Shown here in pieces: positions 1 through 10,872 of a stretch of DNA of 64,000 nt (its first letter is position 1; every line of letters begins with the position of its first letter). The DNA lies in contig NZ_CP042434.1 of the NCBI RefSeq assembly GCF_007971385.1, forward strand, positions 3,472,001 through 3,536,000, in the 5' to 3' direction. The notes under the pieces were generated by a model that saw nothing but the letters and a program-made list of their open reading frames with translations, was not told where the DNA came from and did no database searches. This DNA comes from Arachidicoccus ginsenosidivorans. Its GTDB lineage: Bacteria; Bacteroidota; Bacteroidia; Chitinophagales; Chitinophagaceae. A program made the position numbers and the translations under genes.

Positions 1-1131
1 GTCAGCCATATCGTAGACGTTGATGAACGGGTGCTGGCAAAAAGATCGGCAGAATTGGCAAAAGACGGCCATAAAGTGAGCACATTAACCGATTATAGGA
101 AAGTGCTGGAGGATAAGGATATTGATGCCGTGATCATTGGCACACCCGACCACTGGCATGCTAAAATGATGGTGGATGCCGCCAGTGCTGGTAAAGATAT
201 TTATTGTGAAAAGCCAACCGGGCATTCCATAGAAGAATGCCGGGCCATGGTAGCCGCACAACAAAAATACCATAATGTCGTACAGGTAGGCCAATGGCAA
301 CGCAGTCAAAAGCATTTTCAGGACGCTGTAGATTTTGTTCATTCCGGCAAGCTGGGCAAAGTAAGACTGGTCAAGACCTGGGCTTATATCGGATGGAAAG
401 ATGAAGTGCCAGTCCAGCCTGACAGTCCCGTGCCACCAGGCGTACATTATGATCAGTGGTTAGGCCCTGCACCCAAAAGGCCTTTTAATATCAACCGCTT
501 TCATTTTAGCTTCAGGTGGTTTTATGATTATGCCGGCGGCCTGATGACCGATTGGGGCGTACATATGATTGATTATGCGATGCTGGGCATGAAAGCCAGT
601 CACCGCTTTCCCAAGGCTATTTCTGCTATCGGTGGTAAAACCGGCTATCCAAACGATGCCGAGCAGTGGCCGGATACCATGAGCGCTTTATATGATTTTG
701 GTGATTTTAATATGGTATGGGAACAGGCCATGGGCATTGGTGGTGGTCCATATGGCAGAGGCCATGGTGTAGCCTTTATTGGTAATAAAGGCACCCTGGT
801 GTTGGATAGAGGTGGCTGGGAGGTCATCCCGGAAAGGAAAAGTTCTGGATTACTGATGGAAGCCGTGCCAAAGCAAAAATCGGTGGACAACGGATTGGAT
901 CTGCATACCAAAAATTTTGTGGAGGTCATTAAATCCAGAAAATTAACAGATCTCAAAACGCCGATAGAAGACGGTTGCCAGGTAGCCATGAACTGTTGTA
1001 TGGGCAATATTGCCCAACGCGTCGGCAAAACTATCCATTGGGATGACAAGGCCTTGAAATTTACGGATAAAGAGAGTAATCAATACCTTAAATCCCCCTA
1101 TCACAATGGCATTGCTTTTCCTAAAGCATAG
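1..1131 (+). CDS. Gfo/Idh/MocA family oxidoreductase, 5' end outside window
   Basis: Probable NAD(P)-dependent sugar or polyol oxidoreductase. The frame is already open at base 1 (VSHIVDVDERVLAKR), so the N-terminus with the Rossmann glycine motif lies upstream of the window. Visible are the GTPDHWH segment and the conserved EKP of the family at residues 70-72 of the visible part (CEKPTGHS), followed by the alpha/beta substrate domain with a GLMTDWGVHMIDYAM helix that normally carries catalytic residues. About 376 residues are visible, close to the 400-450 usual for the secreted Bacteroidota members. The substrate cannot be told from sequence. A strong terminator follows, so it ends a transcription unit. 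Confidence 0.93.
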   Translation, partial: VSHIVDVDERVLAKRSAELAKDGHKVSTLTDYRKVLEDKDIDAVIIGTPDHWHAKMMVDAASAGKDIYCEKPTGHSIEECRAMVAAQQKYHNVVQVGQWQRSQKHFQDAVDFVHSGKLGKVRLVKTWAYIGWKDEVPVQPDSPVPPGVHYDQWLGPAPKRPFNINRFHFSFRWFYDYAGGLMTDWGVHMIDYAMLGMKASHRFPKAISAIGGKTGYPNDAEQWPDTMSALYDFGDFNMVWEQAMGIGGGPYGRGHGVAFIGNKGTLVLDRGGWEVIPERKSSGLLMEAVPKQKSVDNGLDLHTKNFVEVIKSRKLTDLKTPIEDGCQVAMNCCMGNIAQRVGKTIHWDDKALKFTDKESNQYLKSPYHNGIAFPKA

Positions 1132-1211
1132 TCAACCAACTTAAAATCAGCTGTTTGTGCTAAACGCCAAAAAGTAAAGTGCAGATAGCAAAAAAATAAA
1201 ATTGAATAAAT

Positions 1212-1263
1212 AAAAAAAGGCGTTTGTCCTTCTTCCGTAGGAAGAAAGACAAACGCCTTTTTT
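1212..1263 (+). terminator. Intrinsic terminator after the Gfo/Idh gene
   Basis: The stem GGCGTTTGTC (1219-1228) pairs with GACAAACGCC (1248-1257); an inner TCTTCC/GGAAGA stem extends it. An A-run precedes it and a T-run follows, so it may work in both directions. The rest of the 300-base gap to galE shows no other feature. Confidence 0.9.
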
Positions 1264-1429
1264 GGAAAGGGAGAATTTACTGGGTGATCCTTAGATCAGC
1301 GATTACACGAGTTAATAAGGGACAAAAATACCCTTCCAACTAAATCGATTGCGTAGAGTGCTGCTGGAAGCGAACGATTAATTGTAAAATCTGGGCTATT
1401 TTTACGGCTCAATAAAAAAACTCTGGTAT

Positions 1430-2489
1430 ATGGCAAAGAAGAAAATCCTGGTTACAGGAGGATGCGGATATATTGGCGCGCACACTGTTGTAGATCTTAT
1501 GGAAAATGATTTTGAGGTAATTTCTATTGATGATAACTCTAAATCGACCACCTTACTTTTGGATGGCATTGAAAAAATTACCGGCCAAAAGCTGAAAAAT
1601 TATAAAGTAGACCTTAAAAACTGGCAGGATGCCAGAGCCGTTTTTCAAGAGAATCCTGAAATAGAAGGGGTGATCCATTTTGCCGCCTATAAGGCAGTAG
1701 GAGAGTCTGTCGACAAACCGCTGGAATATTATGAAAATAACCTGGAATCCCTAATCAATGTCCTGAAATGCGTGGAAGAGTTTAATATAGGTCAATTTGT
1801 CTTTTCTTCCTCTTGTACGGTCTATGGTAGTCCGGATAGTATGCCGGTGACCGAAGCCTCCCCGATTAAAGAGGCTGAATCGCCTTATGGAGCCACTAAA
1901 CAGATGGGAGAGAAGATTATCCGGGATTTTGCCAAAGTCCATGAAACGAAGACCATTTTACTGCGTTATTTTAACCCGGTAGGTGCACATCCTTCTAATG
2001 AGATCGGAGAAATTCCTTTGGGAAGGCCGCAAAACCTGGTGCCTGCCATTACGCAGACAGCTATTGGTAAATTGCCACAGATGACCGTATTCGGGGCAGA
2101 TTATGATACCCGAGATGGCAGTTGTCTGCGTGATTTTATCCATGTTTCGGATATTGCCCATGCACATACACTGGCGCTGAATTATTTACTGGAAAATAAA
2201 ATAAGTCGCGCTGCGACGTCTTTAATCTGGGAACCGGCAATGGTGTTACCGTTTTAGAGGCCATTAAGGCCTTTGAAAAAGTAAGTGGTGAAAAGCTCAA
2301 TTATGTAATCGGACCCAATCGTCCGGGGATATCGTGGCTATTTATGCCAATAATCAGTATGCGGTGGAAAGCCTTGATTGGCAAATCCGTTATGATCTGG
2401 ATGAAATGATGCGTACGGCCTGGGCCTGGGAAAAGAAAATGTCTGTAGATGGCCGCTATACCAATCAGGAGAAATCTGTATTAAATTAA
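1430..2489 (+). CDS. galE: UDP-glucose 4-epimerase, two frameshifts
   Basis: Interconverts UDP-galactose and UDP-glucose in the Leloir pathway; extended SDR fold. The NAD-binding TGGCGYIG is at residues 9-16, the SSSCTVYG strand near 126-133, and the catalytic YxxxK at Y153/K157. The frame breaks at 2198-2201 (short A-run) and again at 2325-2328 (GGGG). Adding one base at each site restores the family block FNLGTGNG and the C-terminal end ...RYTNQEKSVLN, with a stop at 2487-2489 and about 353 residues, near the usual 340. Both breaks look like sequencing deletions rather than decay. galK lies 25 kb away. Confidence 0.93.
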
Positions 2490-2557
2490 AATAAAATCAA
2501 TGTATTTGTTTATCTTGCAGCTTATCTCATTTTAAACAAAATTATTAAAAAAGAACT

Positions 2558-3526
2558 ATGCATTTAGAGGATATCAAGCTTCAAAACGAAAAAGAAACCC
2601 GTGCGGGTTTTGGGGATGGCATCTATGAGATCGCTAAAGAGAATAAAGATGTTGTCGTATTGACAGCAGATCTGGCCGGATCCTTCAAATTAGGCCCATT
2701 TATCAAAGATTTTTCTGACCGTTATTATGAAATGGGCATTGCAGAAGCCAATATGATGGGAACTGCAGCTGGTTTGACGATAGGCGGCAAAATTCCATAT
2801 ACCACCACATTTGCAAACTTTAGTACGGGCCGTGTTTACGATCAGATCCGTCAAAGCATCGCTTATAGCGGCAAAAATGTTAAAATTTGTGCCAGTCATG
2901 CCGGGTTAACACTGGGCGAGGATGGTGCGACCCATCAGATCTTAGAAGACATCGGAATGATGAAAATGCTGCCTGGTATGACCGTCATTAACCCTTGCGA
3001 TTATAACCAGACCAAGGCTGCCACCAAGGCTATTGCCAGCCATAACGGTCCTGTTTATTTACGTTTCCACCGACCTAAATGGGCTAATTTTACAACCGAA
3101 GACGGCAGTGACTTTGTAATCGGCAAAGCACAGTTGATGGCAGAGGGAACGGATGTTTCTCTGTTTGCCTGTGGCCATTTGGTTTGGTATGCAATTGAAG
3201 CAGCCCGCGCTTTAAAGGAAAAGGGAATCAGTGCAGAAGTAATTAATTTACATACGATTAAGCCTTTAGATCAGGAAGCCGTTATCCGCTCAATACAAAA
3301 AACAGGATGCGCAGTAACCTGTGAGGAGCACAATATCTGGGGTGGCCTCGGAGAATCCGTCGCCCATGTCGCCGGACAGCATTTTCCAGTTCCAATTGAG
3401 TTTATTGGAACAAAAGATACCTTTGGTGAGAGTGGCAAACCCATCGATCTGCTGGATAAGTACGGTTTGACGCCACGCTTTATTGTAGCAGCCGCTGAAA
3501 AGGCGGTAGCCCGCAAAAAAGCCTAA
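2558..3526 (+). CDS. Transketolase, C-terminal (pyrimidine-binding) subunit
   Basis: Carries the pyrimidine-binding and C-terminal domains of a split transketolase, which moves two-carbon units in the pentose phosphate pathway with thiamine diphosphate. The catalytic glutamate of the Pyr domain is in GIAEANMMG (E63). The length of 322 aa is typical of the C-terminal half in split systems. The partner that binds the diphosphate of the cofactor is not adjacent: the upstream gene is galE. The partner must be elsewhere, or this is a DXS/TktB-like paralogue. A terminator follows directly. Confidence 0.93.
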   Translation: MHLEDIKLQNEKETRAGFGDGIYEIAKENKDVVVLTADLAGSFKLGPFIKDFSDRYYEMGIAEANMMGTAAGLTIGGKIPYTTTFANFSTGRVYDQIRQSIAYSGKNVKICASHAGLTLGEDGATHQILEDIGMMKMLPGMTVINPCDYNQTKAATKAIASHNGPVYLRFHRPKWANFTTEDGSDFVIGKAQLMAEGTDVSLFACGHLVWYAIEAARALKEKGISAEVINLHTIKPLDQEAVIRSIQKTGCAVTCEEHNIWGGLGESVAHVAGQHFPVPIEFIGTKDTFGESGKPIDLLDKYGLTPRFIVAAAEKAVARKKA

Positions 3527-3552
3527 GTCTTTACCGCTTAAAGGAAAAATAA

Positions 3553-3582
3553 GGAACCTGCTTGGATTAAAGCAGGTTTTCC
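3553..3582 (+). terminator. Intrinsic terminator after the transketolase subunit
   Basis: AACCTGCTT (3555-3563) pairs with AAGCAGGTT (3570-3578), the stem is extended by GGA/TCC outside, and the loop is six bases with T residues at its 3' side. Confidence 0.8.
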
Positions 3583-3629
3583 TATTTTTACCGCAGTTTG
3601 TATTTATTGGACATTAGTAGAAATTATCT

Positions 3630-4173
3630 ATGATTTTAGACGACGGCGAGCTTTTAAGACTTTTCAGGGAGGAAAAACCGGGAAAAAGCATTTACTGATA
3701 TTATTAAAAAGTATCAGGAGAAACTCTATTGGCATATCAGAAGGATGGTTGTCAGCCATGAAGATGCCAATGATGTTTTGCAAAATGTATTTATCAAAGT
3801 TTGGAAGGCGCTTGATGGATTTAGGGAGGATAGCCAGCTTTATACTTGGTTATACCGTATTGCCACCAATGAATCCCTTACCTTTTTGGAGCAGCAAAAA
3901 GAAAAAGCTCCGTTAGCTTTGATGACGTTGAAAGCGGACTTTCTAATAAAATAAAGGCAGATGATGGCTTTGATGCCAAAAACTGGAATGGAAATTGCAG
4001 TTGGCCATTGGGCAACTACCAGAAAAGCAAAGACTTGTGTTTAATTTGCGTTATTATGATGAAATGCCCTATGAGCAAATGAGCCGGGTGCTGGATACCA
4101 GTGAGGGGGCTTTAAAGGCCAGTTACCACCATGCGGCTAAAAAATAGAAGAATTTATCAGAAATAACGATTAA
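3630..4173 (+). CDS. ECF-type RNA polymerase sigma factor, four frameshifts
   Basis: Extracytoplasmic-function sigma factor. After restoring frame it reads MILDDGELLRLFREE..., then region 2 (DANDVLQNVFIKVWKAL), a linker, and region 4 with LPEKQRLVFNLRYYDE and the helix-turn-helix MSRVLDTSEGALKASYHHA, ending IEEFIRNND at 4173. That is about 180 aa, normal for the family. Breaks sit at 3673-3677 (A5), 3921 (single G where GG is expected), 3978-3982 (A5) and 4139-4144 (A6). Each is one missing base in a homopolymer. The next two genes form its regulatory partners. Confidence 0.9.
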
Positions 4174-4216
4174 ACGAAAGTCTATTTGGCTTGTCGAATG
4201 ATAAGTTAATATTAAA

Positions 4217-5027
4217 ATGGAAAAGAATTTGAGATATACTGGCCCGGATGGAACGCCTTTACTGGATACCATAAACAAGATGGAACGGCTCTATCAAGTG
4301 CCGCTGTTCTATTTTGAAGGGTTGGCTGATGAAATTATGGCAAAGATCAGACTAGAAAATTTCTCTGGGAATATGGGTTACCAGGTTCCCAAAGATTATT
4401 TTACTGGACTGGCAGATCAAATACTCAGCCGGATTCATGCATCAGAAAAGACAGCACCGTCTCATCAGCAGCCTGATTTTCAACAGTTATCGGTTCAAAA
4501 AGAATTGGAATCAGTTGCACCTTTCTTACTGGAAATCGGAAACAAAAATGTTTATACGGTTCCGGCTGGGTATTTTTCCAGCCTTCAGCCACTACAAATA
4601 ACACAAAAGCTAGCGGAAACTAAAGCAGATATAACTACTTCAAATAAACCACTGATAATTCTGGCACAAAAGTGATTCCGCTTACGGCCAGAAAACGCAT
4701 TTGGCGTACTGCCGTGGCCGCTGCCGCAATTGTCGTAGTACTTTTTAGTGGAGAAAGGTATTTTACCAATCACCACCAGCATTCGGTCATGCCGGTCAGC
4801 AATAACCAATTTGCTTCAAAGATCAATTCCGCAGATAACGATAGTTTTAATGCTGCTGGACTCTCTGAACTGTCAGATGAAGAGATTATGGGTTATTTAA
4901 GCACCCCGGATCCAACGCATAAAGATTCCTTGAGTGAACAGGCGGCTAAAGAGACCCAAAAGCCATCAGTAGTATGACAAATGAGGAATTGGAGAATTAT
5001 TTAGAACGAACACCGGCTACGTATTGA
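4217..5027 (+). CDS. Membrane-anchored YxVPxxYF-repeat protein, putative anti-sigma factor, two frameshifts
   Basis: Restored length is about 270 aa. The N-terminal half has three diverged repeats of the form Y-x-VP-x-x-YF followed by a short helix (YQVPLFYFEGLADEI, YQVPKDYFTGLADQI and YTVPAGYFSSL), a pattern common downstream of Bacteroidota ECF sigma genes. One transmembrane helix follows (AVAAAAIVVVLFSG). The C-terminal part ends with two acidic stretches, LSDEEIMGYL and MTNEELENYLE. Frame breaks are near 4648-4652 and at 4955-4957 (CCC). Position and topology suggest it holds the sigma factor at the membrane. That role is inferred; no ZAS-type zinc motif is visible. Confidence 0.75.
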
Positions 5028-5092
5028 GGTAATTTATAATATATTATCATTTATATCTTAAATTTTTTGATTTTTTGAGGTATGAAAATTGG

Positions 5093-5503
5093 ATGAGGAA
5101 TGAAAAAATTATATTTTTTTTAGGGATTTTGTTTTTTCATAGTTATATTTGCCTTGCACAGACTAACGGATCCCGAAACGGCGACAAAGTTGAAAAGGTG
5201 AAAATAGCTTTTTTTACCCGACAACTGAATTTAACTGCATCAGAATCTAAAGAGTTTTGGCCTGTTTATAACAGTTATTTTTTAAAAATAAAAAAGGCCT
5301 GGCATTCAAACATCGGCAACCGACCGGCATTTGATGAAAAGGCATCAGCATTAAAGGATAAGTATCGGGACGATTTTGTTCGTATACTACATTCGCATGA
5401 AAGGGCCGAAAACGTATTTAAAGCGGAGAAGTCCTATCGAAAAATGTTGAAGGAAGAACTAAAAAACAGAAAGCAGGTGCCTGCTGAAAAAGGCAAGAAA
5501 TAA
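5093..5503 (+). CDS. Secreted Spy/CpxP-like protein of the ECF operon
   Basis: 136 aa with a signal peptide (KIIFFLGILFFHSYICLAQ). The mature part KIAFFTRQLNLTASESKEFWPVYNSY is the helical segment typical of proteins annotated as sensors of ECF sigma factors in Bacteroidota, related in style to the LTxxQ proteins Spy and CpxP; the rest is charged helix with a basic tail. The ATG at 5093 is preferred over a TTG at 5075 because it puts the signal peptide at the N-terminus. It probably senses envelope stress for the two genes upstream, by gene order only. Confidence 0.75.
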   Translation: MRNEKIIFFLGILFFHSYICLAQTNGSRNGDKVEKVKIAFFTRQLNLTASESKEFWPVYNSYFLKIKKAWHSNIGNRPAFDEKASALKDKYRDDFVRILHSHERAENVFKAEKSYRKMLKEELKNRKQVPAEKGKK

Positions 5504-6001
5504 ATGTGGAATCTTGTATACTTATTATGAACCAGGTTAAGTTCAAGGTGAAGGTGCAGCAGATTCCAATAACAAAACAACGCGGGAACACAAAACAACA
5601 GGCAAAAGCAATAAACGAAATTATAAATCGAAATTTAAATTTAGATAAATAAGATTATAAGGTATTGATAGATAATTATATACAATTTTATCGGCGTAGA
5701 AGTCACCAATAACCGACTGGCCAGTAATACATACAGTATTTTAATTGGTACCCTATAATTAGAAAATAATAATACAATATTTTAAGTACTGGTTATATAT
5801 ATCAAACCATGTACTTCAACTTTTAGGTGTTTTTCATAGGTTAGCAACAGCCGCTCGTTTCTACGTATGGCTGTTTTTTTTGCCCCTAATCATCGTGCCC
5901 ACAGCAATATAACTAAAACTTGGGCAAACGATTGTGTGTTCATTTGTTCCAAAAAATGCCCATCTTTAACTTTCACTTTATTAACGAGCAAAATTTAAAG
6001 C
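5504..6001. other. 498-base gap, AT-rich, one weak ORF
   Basis: A 41-codon ATG frame at 5527-5652 encodes a Gln/Asn/Lys-rich peptide with no recognisable motif; it may be noise or a tail lost from the preceding gene. Beyond it the region is very AT-rich. A terminator-like hairpin is listed separately. Confidence 0.4.
5846..5881 (+). terminator. Terminator-like hairpin upstream of the GH109 gene
   Basis: AACAGCC (5846-5852) pairs with GGCTGTT (5869-5875), followed by a T-run to 5881. It may end the ECF operon 340 bases upstream. Confidence 0.6.
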
Positions 6002-7357
<1,356 letters not shown>

Positions 7358-7394
7358 TAATGCCCTGATGGACAATAAATATAATAATATTAAT

Positions 7395-7431
7395 CCGATG
7401 TGCGCATCATAGGCGCGCGCATCGGACTTTT
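7395..7431 (+). terminator. Hairpin between the GH109 and kinase genes
   Basis: CCGATGTGCGC (7395-7405) pairs with GCGCGCATCGG (7415-7425), with one G-T pair, and is followed by a few T residues. It lies 24 bases before the kinase start, so it may attenuate rather than fully stop transcription. Confidence 0.6.
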
Positions 7432-7454
7432 AAAATTCACGAATTAAGACCCCA

Positions 7455-8519
7455 ATGATAGAATCATCGGTTAAAGAGGCTTTTAACTTTCCTGAACCAT
7501 TAGAGATGGAAAAACTCTCTACTGGACTCATTAATCACACCTATAAAACAACATTTCCGGATGGGCAGGTTTTTTTATTGCAAAGTATCAATACCAAGGT
7601 ATTTGATGATCCGGATAAGCTGCAACGAAACTATTTGAAGATTCAGCGGCATTTTCTGGACCAGGACAGTTATAAACTGCCCGGTATCTTAAAAACCCAT
7701 GATGGCGGGTTGTTATTTAAAGGTCCTTCTCATGTATGGCGTTGTTTTGAATACATTTTGGATACGTATAGTCCGGTTGTTTCTTCCACGCCAGATCAGG
7801 CTTATCTGGTAGCCTCTTGTTTTGGAGAATTCTCAGCGAACCTGGACAATCTGGATCCTTTAAGCATCCAGACAGTATTGCCTGGATTTCATGATCTTGG
7901 ACTACGTTTCATCCAATTTAAGGATGCGCTGCATGGCGCCTCAGAAAAGCGGAGAAACGCAGCATTGGAACTCATCCAAAAAGCCCGGCAGCATGAACCA
8001 CTTGTGGACTTTTTTGCAAAAGTCCAGTCTAGCCCTAAATTATTTCCGTTGCATATATTGCATCACGACTGTAAGATTGCCAATATCCTCTTTCAAAATG
8101 CTGATAATAAAATCTATAGCCCTATAGATTTGGATACGACCCAACCTGGGCTATTCATCTCTGATATCGGTGATATGATACGCTCCATGGTGCCCAATTA
8201 TCCGGAAAACCATGCGGCCATTAATGAACTGGTTATCAGGGGAGATTTCTATGAGGCCATTCGGGAAGGTTATCTGGAGTCCATGCATGCTTATCTGAGT
8301 GCGGAGGAGACGCAGCAGATCGATATGACGGGTAAATTGATCGTTTATATGCAAGCACTCAGGTTTTTAACGGATTTTTTGAATGAAGACATTTATTATC
8401 AGATCAGTTACCCAGAGCAGAACCTGGATCGCGCTGCCAATCAGTTTAAACTACTGGAACAACTGATTGTCTATGTAGAGGGACATAACAGAAGCAAAAC
8501 AAAGGTTTATAGTGCATAA
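7455..8519 (+). CDS. APH/choline-kinase-fold phosphotransferase, N-acetylhexosamine 1-kinase-like
   Basis: 354 aa. Has an N-terminal STGLINHTY glycine loop, the Brenner catalytic motif HHDCKIANILF and the metal-binding DLDTTQPG followed by DIGDMIRSM. This pattern (HxDxKxxNxLF...IDLDTxxPG...D-GD-IR) is that of NahK, which phosphorylates GalNAc or GlcNAc at C1, more than of antibiotic kinases. It follows the GH109-like gene, so GalNAc released by that enzyme could be phosphorylated here; the pyrophosphorylase that would follow is not seen. Substrate is inferred. Confidence 0.82.
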   Translation: MIESSVKEAFNFPEPLEMEKLSTGLINHTYKTTFPDGQVFLLQSINTKVFDDPDKLQRNYLKIQRHFLDQDSYKLPGILKTHDGGLLFKGPSHVWRCFEYILDTYSPVVSSTPDQAYLVASCFGEFSANLDNLDPLSIQTVLPGFHDLGLRFIQFKDALHGASEKRRNAALELIQKARQHEPLVDFFAKVQSSPKLFPLHILHHDCKIANILFQNADNKIYSPIDLDTTQPGLFISDIGDMIRSMVPNYPENHAAINELVIRGDFYEAIREGYLESMHAYLSAEETQQIDMTGKLIVYMQALRFLTDFLNEDIYYQISYPEQNLDRAANQFKLLEQLIVYVEGHNRSKTKVYSA

Positions 8520-8617
8520 AAGGTAATAAAATGATCAGGATGTGCGGATGTAAGGTTTATGAAGCATTGATCCTGATTTCTGTATATAATTTGAAGTTTT
8601 TTTGTTTAATGAGAGCG

Positions 8618-8662
8618 GAGGTCCGTGCCGGTTATAATATAATCCAGGTGCGGGCCTTTTTT
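8618..8662 (+). terminator. Terminator after the kinase gene
   Basis: GGTCCGTGCC near 8620 pairs, with G-T pairs and one mismatch, with GGTGCGGGCC ending at 8656, followed by a T-run to 8662. Confidence 0.65.
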
Positions 8663-9251
8663 AGGGTTGAACTCAATAATAATTGTCCGTGTATCTTTAA
8701 AAGCGGCTGCTGACAAGTAATTCTATATCCAATCCAATGCTGGTATTAAGAGATCATTACGAAGCTATTATCTTTGCTGGAACAACTTGCTAAACATATA
8801 ATGAGGTTTATTAGACTTAATCCACCTTACAAGCAATCTGCCTAAGCCCAGATTTTTAAAACTTTTTTAAAAAAATTACTGTTTGTAATATGGATTTTCC
8901 TTTTGTGAAAGTGTATCCTTATATTGTGATGCATCATAATACATCTTTTTTAAGATATTTGGGTTGAGGGCACTTGCGCCATACATTCAAATCAACCAGA
9001 GCCTGCCTGGGAGGCATAATAACCTTCTGTATATTTCCGTGCTTTTATTGGGTTCCATGCTACTCATTGTATTAATTTAATTAGTTATGTGGAGTTATGG
9101 ATGCCACGTAAAGCAGTCATCTATTTTCAAAATAAAAGTCGTTGCATAAAATTTAAAGATGAATAATCTTGCTGAAAGCATGTTGTGACAGACAGTGAAA
9201 GAGTGTGGTTGTATTAATAAAAAATAATATATTAAAATTGAATGGATCAGG

Positions 9252-9291
9252 TGGACTTTTCAGCAATAAATATTTGGACTTTTCAGCAATA
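9252..9291. repeat. Tandem 17-base direct repeat upstream of the SDR gene
   Basis: TGGACTTTTCAGCAATA occurs at 9252-9268 and again, identical, at 9275-9291, a period of 23 bases. It lies 54 bases before the SDR start. Direct repeats with about two helical turns of spacing are typical of AraC-family binding sites, and an AraC gene lies 1.5 kb downstream. Confidence 0.7.
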
Positions 9292-9344
9292 TAAAATGGT
9301 TGTAATTAGCTCAATTTTGCTATTGTATTTATAAATCTACAAAA

Positions 9345-10136
9345 ATGAGCAAGACAATTTTAATTACAGGAGCGGCGAGTGGTTTTGGAAAAATAGCTGC
9401 ATTTGATTTGGCAAAAAAGGGCTACAAAGTGATCGCTACTGCAGAAGTCTATCCACAGATGAGTGATTTGATCCGCGAAGCAAAAAATCTGGGAGTTGAA
9501 CTTATCGCGGACAAACTGGATGTTACAAATTCCAGGGATATTGATTATATCGTTGGTAAATACGATATCGATATTCTGATCAGTAATGCCGGCGTAATGG
9601 AAGGAGGTCCAATTGCGGAACAACCGCTGGATTTAATCCGAAACATGTTTGATGTTAATGTTTTCGGAGGTCTACAGTTATCGCAAAAGTTTATTAAAAA
9701 ATGGATCGGACAGAAAAGAGCGGCAAAAATTGTCTTCACTACCTCCATGGGCGGTCTTTGGACGGTGCCTTATGTGGCTGCATATTGTTCTACAAAACAT
9801 GCAATGGAAGCCATAGCAGAAGGATTGAAAACTGAATTGGCTGCGTTTAATATCAAAATTGCTACGTGTAATCCAGGTGTTTTTGGAACGGGATTTAATG
9901 ATCGTGGAATTGATTCTATTTTCCGTTGGTATGATCCGAAAGATAATTTTACGCCCCCAGCAGTTTTTAATGATGCTATTGAATCCCTAAAGAACCAGTT
10001 AGATCCTCAATCAATGGCAGATACAATAGTATCTGTTGCTTTAGATGAAAATTCTAATTTCAGAAATGTTCATCCAAAGGAAACGGAAGACTTGGTGAAA
10101 CAATTACAAGCAGAAGCCTGGACAGTAAAAAGTTGA
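9345..10136 (+). CDS. SDR family oxidoreductase
   Basis: Classical short-chain dehydrogenase, 263 aa. TGAASGFG is at residues 8-15, NAG at 81-83, and the catalytic residues are S134, Y147 and K151 (YCSTK). The residues after beta-2 (ATAEVYPQ) do not show a clear Arg for NADP preference. The substrate is unknown. It sits in a small cluster with an HbpS-like gene and an AraC regulator, and a direct repeat precedes it. Confidence 0.93.
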   Translation: MSKTILITGAASGFGKIAAFDLAKKGYKVIATAEVYPQMSDLIREAKNLGVELIADKLDVTNSRDIDYIVGKYDIDILISNAGVMEGGPIAEQPLDLIRNMFDVNVFGGLQLSQKFIKKWIGQKRAAKIVFTTSMGGLWTVPYVAAYCSTKHAMEAIAEGLKTELAAFNIKIATCNPGVFGTGFNDRGIDSIFRWYDPKDNFTPPAVFNDAIESLKNQLDPQSMADTIVSVALDENSNFRNVHPKETEDLVKQLQAEAWTVKS

Positions 10137-10451
10137 GTTATTTTTGGCAAAATATAGCCTAAAATCCTTGCTTGGCTTTCATTGTCCTTTTTTTTGGCTT
10201 TGAAGCTTCTGCCTTTTTAGTGAAAGCTTCGAGTATAATTTTAAATGACATTAAATAGTATTATTACTAAAATATCCTGCTGCTATTTAATATATGGCTC
10301 CTATTTATGCAATGAATTTTTGATTGAAAGGAAGTTGCTTAGATTTAAAAACAGCCTATGGTCGCATTGCTATTGGATTATCCGATGGATAAGGGGACAG
10401 GCCTTCGGCTGAAAACTGATTGTATTTTGACATGACAATAAATAAAGCAAC
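10137..10451. other. 315-base gap with an IS605-right-end-like scar
   Basis: Near 10211-10240 GAAGCTT and AAGCTTC form a loose hairpin after the SDR gene. The stretch 10352-10425 resembles the right end of the tnpB element at 42 kb and is listed separately. Confidence 0.5.
10352..10425. mobile_element. Possible solo right-end scar of an IS605/tnpB-type element
   Basis: CAGCCTATGGTCGCATTG (10352-10369) matches 42016-42033, at the end of tnpB, in 17 of 18 bases. It is followed, as there, by a GGATT-ATCCGA hairpin and then a GGCC-TTC-GGC hairpin. No transposase remains nearby. It may be the remnant of an older copy. Confidence 0.5.
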
Positions 10452-10852
10452 ATGAAATTAACCTATCTAGAAGCATCAAAAGCCTTAAATGCTTCTATAG
10501 AAAAGGCCAACGCATTCAATATTCCAGTAAGTATTGCAGTGGTAGACAATGGAGGACATCTTATTGCATTTGCAAGGTTGGACAGTGTGTATGGCGTTAT
10601 TGATTTTGCTATAAGGAAGGCTAAAACAGCCGTGATGTTTGGAGTGGACAGTGAGGTCATGGGTGAGATTATTGCAGGTGCCGACGTGCAAGGTTATGGC
10701 ATGCTCATGTCAAATGGTGGACTTTTGACCTTGCCAGGTGGCGCTGTAATTAAGGATGCTGAGGGAATATCATTGGTGCAGTTGGCGCTTCGGGTGGAGC
10801 TGTGCATCAAGATAGGGAAATTGCGAAAGCAGGAGCTCAATCACTTGCTTGA
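10452..10852 (+). CDS. HbpS/GlcG-like (DUF336) protein, one frameshift
   Basis: Heme-binding HbpS/GlcG family. The beginning MKLTYLEASKALNASIEKA, the core SIAVVDNGGHLIAFARLDS and, after repair, GAVGASGGAVHQDREIAKAG with a stop at 10850-10852 fit the family over 133 aa. The break is at 10765-10767, where gga-aat-atc is expected but one A is missing; unrepaired, the frame would end at 10871. Members bind heme or act with oxidoreductases of small organic acids. The role here is unknown. Confidence 0.88.
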
Positions 10853-10872
10853 TTTTGTTATATATTTGTAGT

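Larger units (their letters stand above)
8520..9344. other. 825-base gap with terminator and direct repeat
   Basis: A 60-codon frame at 8531-8713 runs through a terminator hairpin and has no family resemblance, so it is not called. The rest is AT-rich. A 17-base direct repeat near the 3' end is listed separately. Confidence 0.5.

Noticed and set aside
8531..8713. 60-aa ORF after the kinase gene
   Set aside because: It runs through a terminator hairpin and shows no family features.
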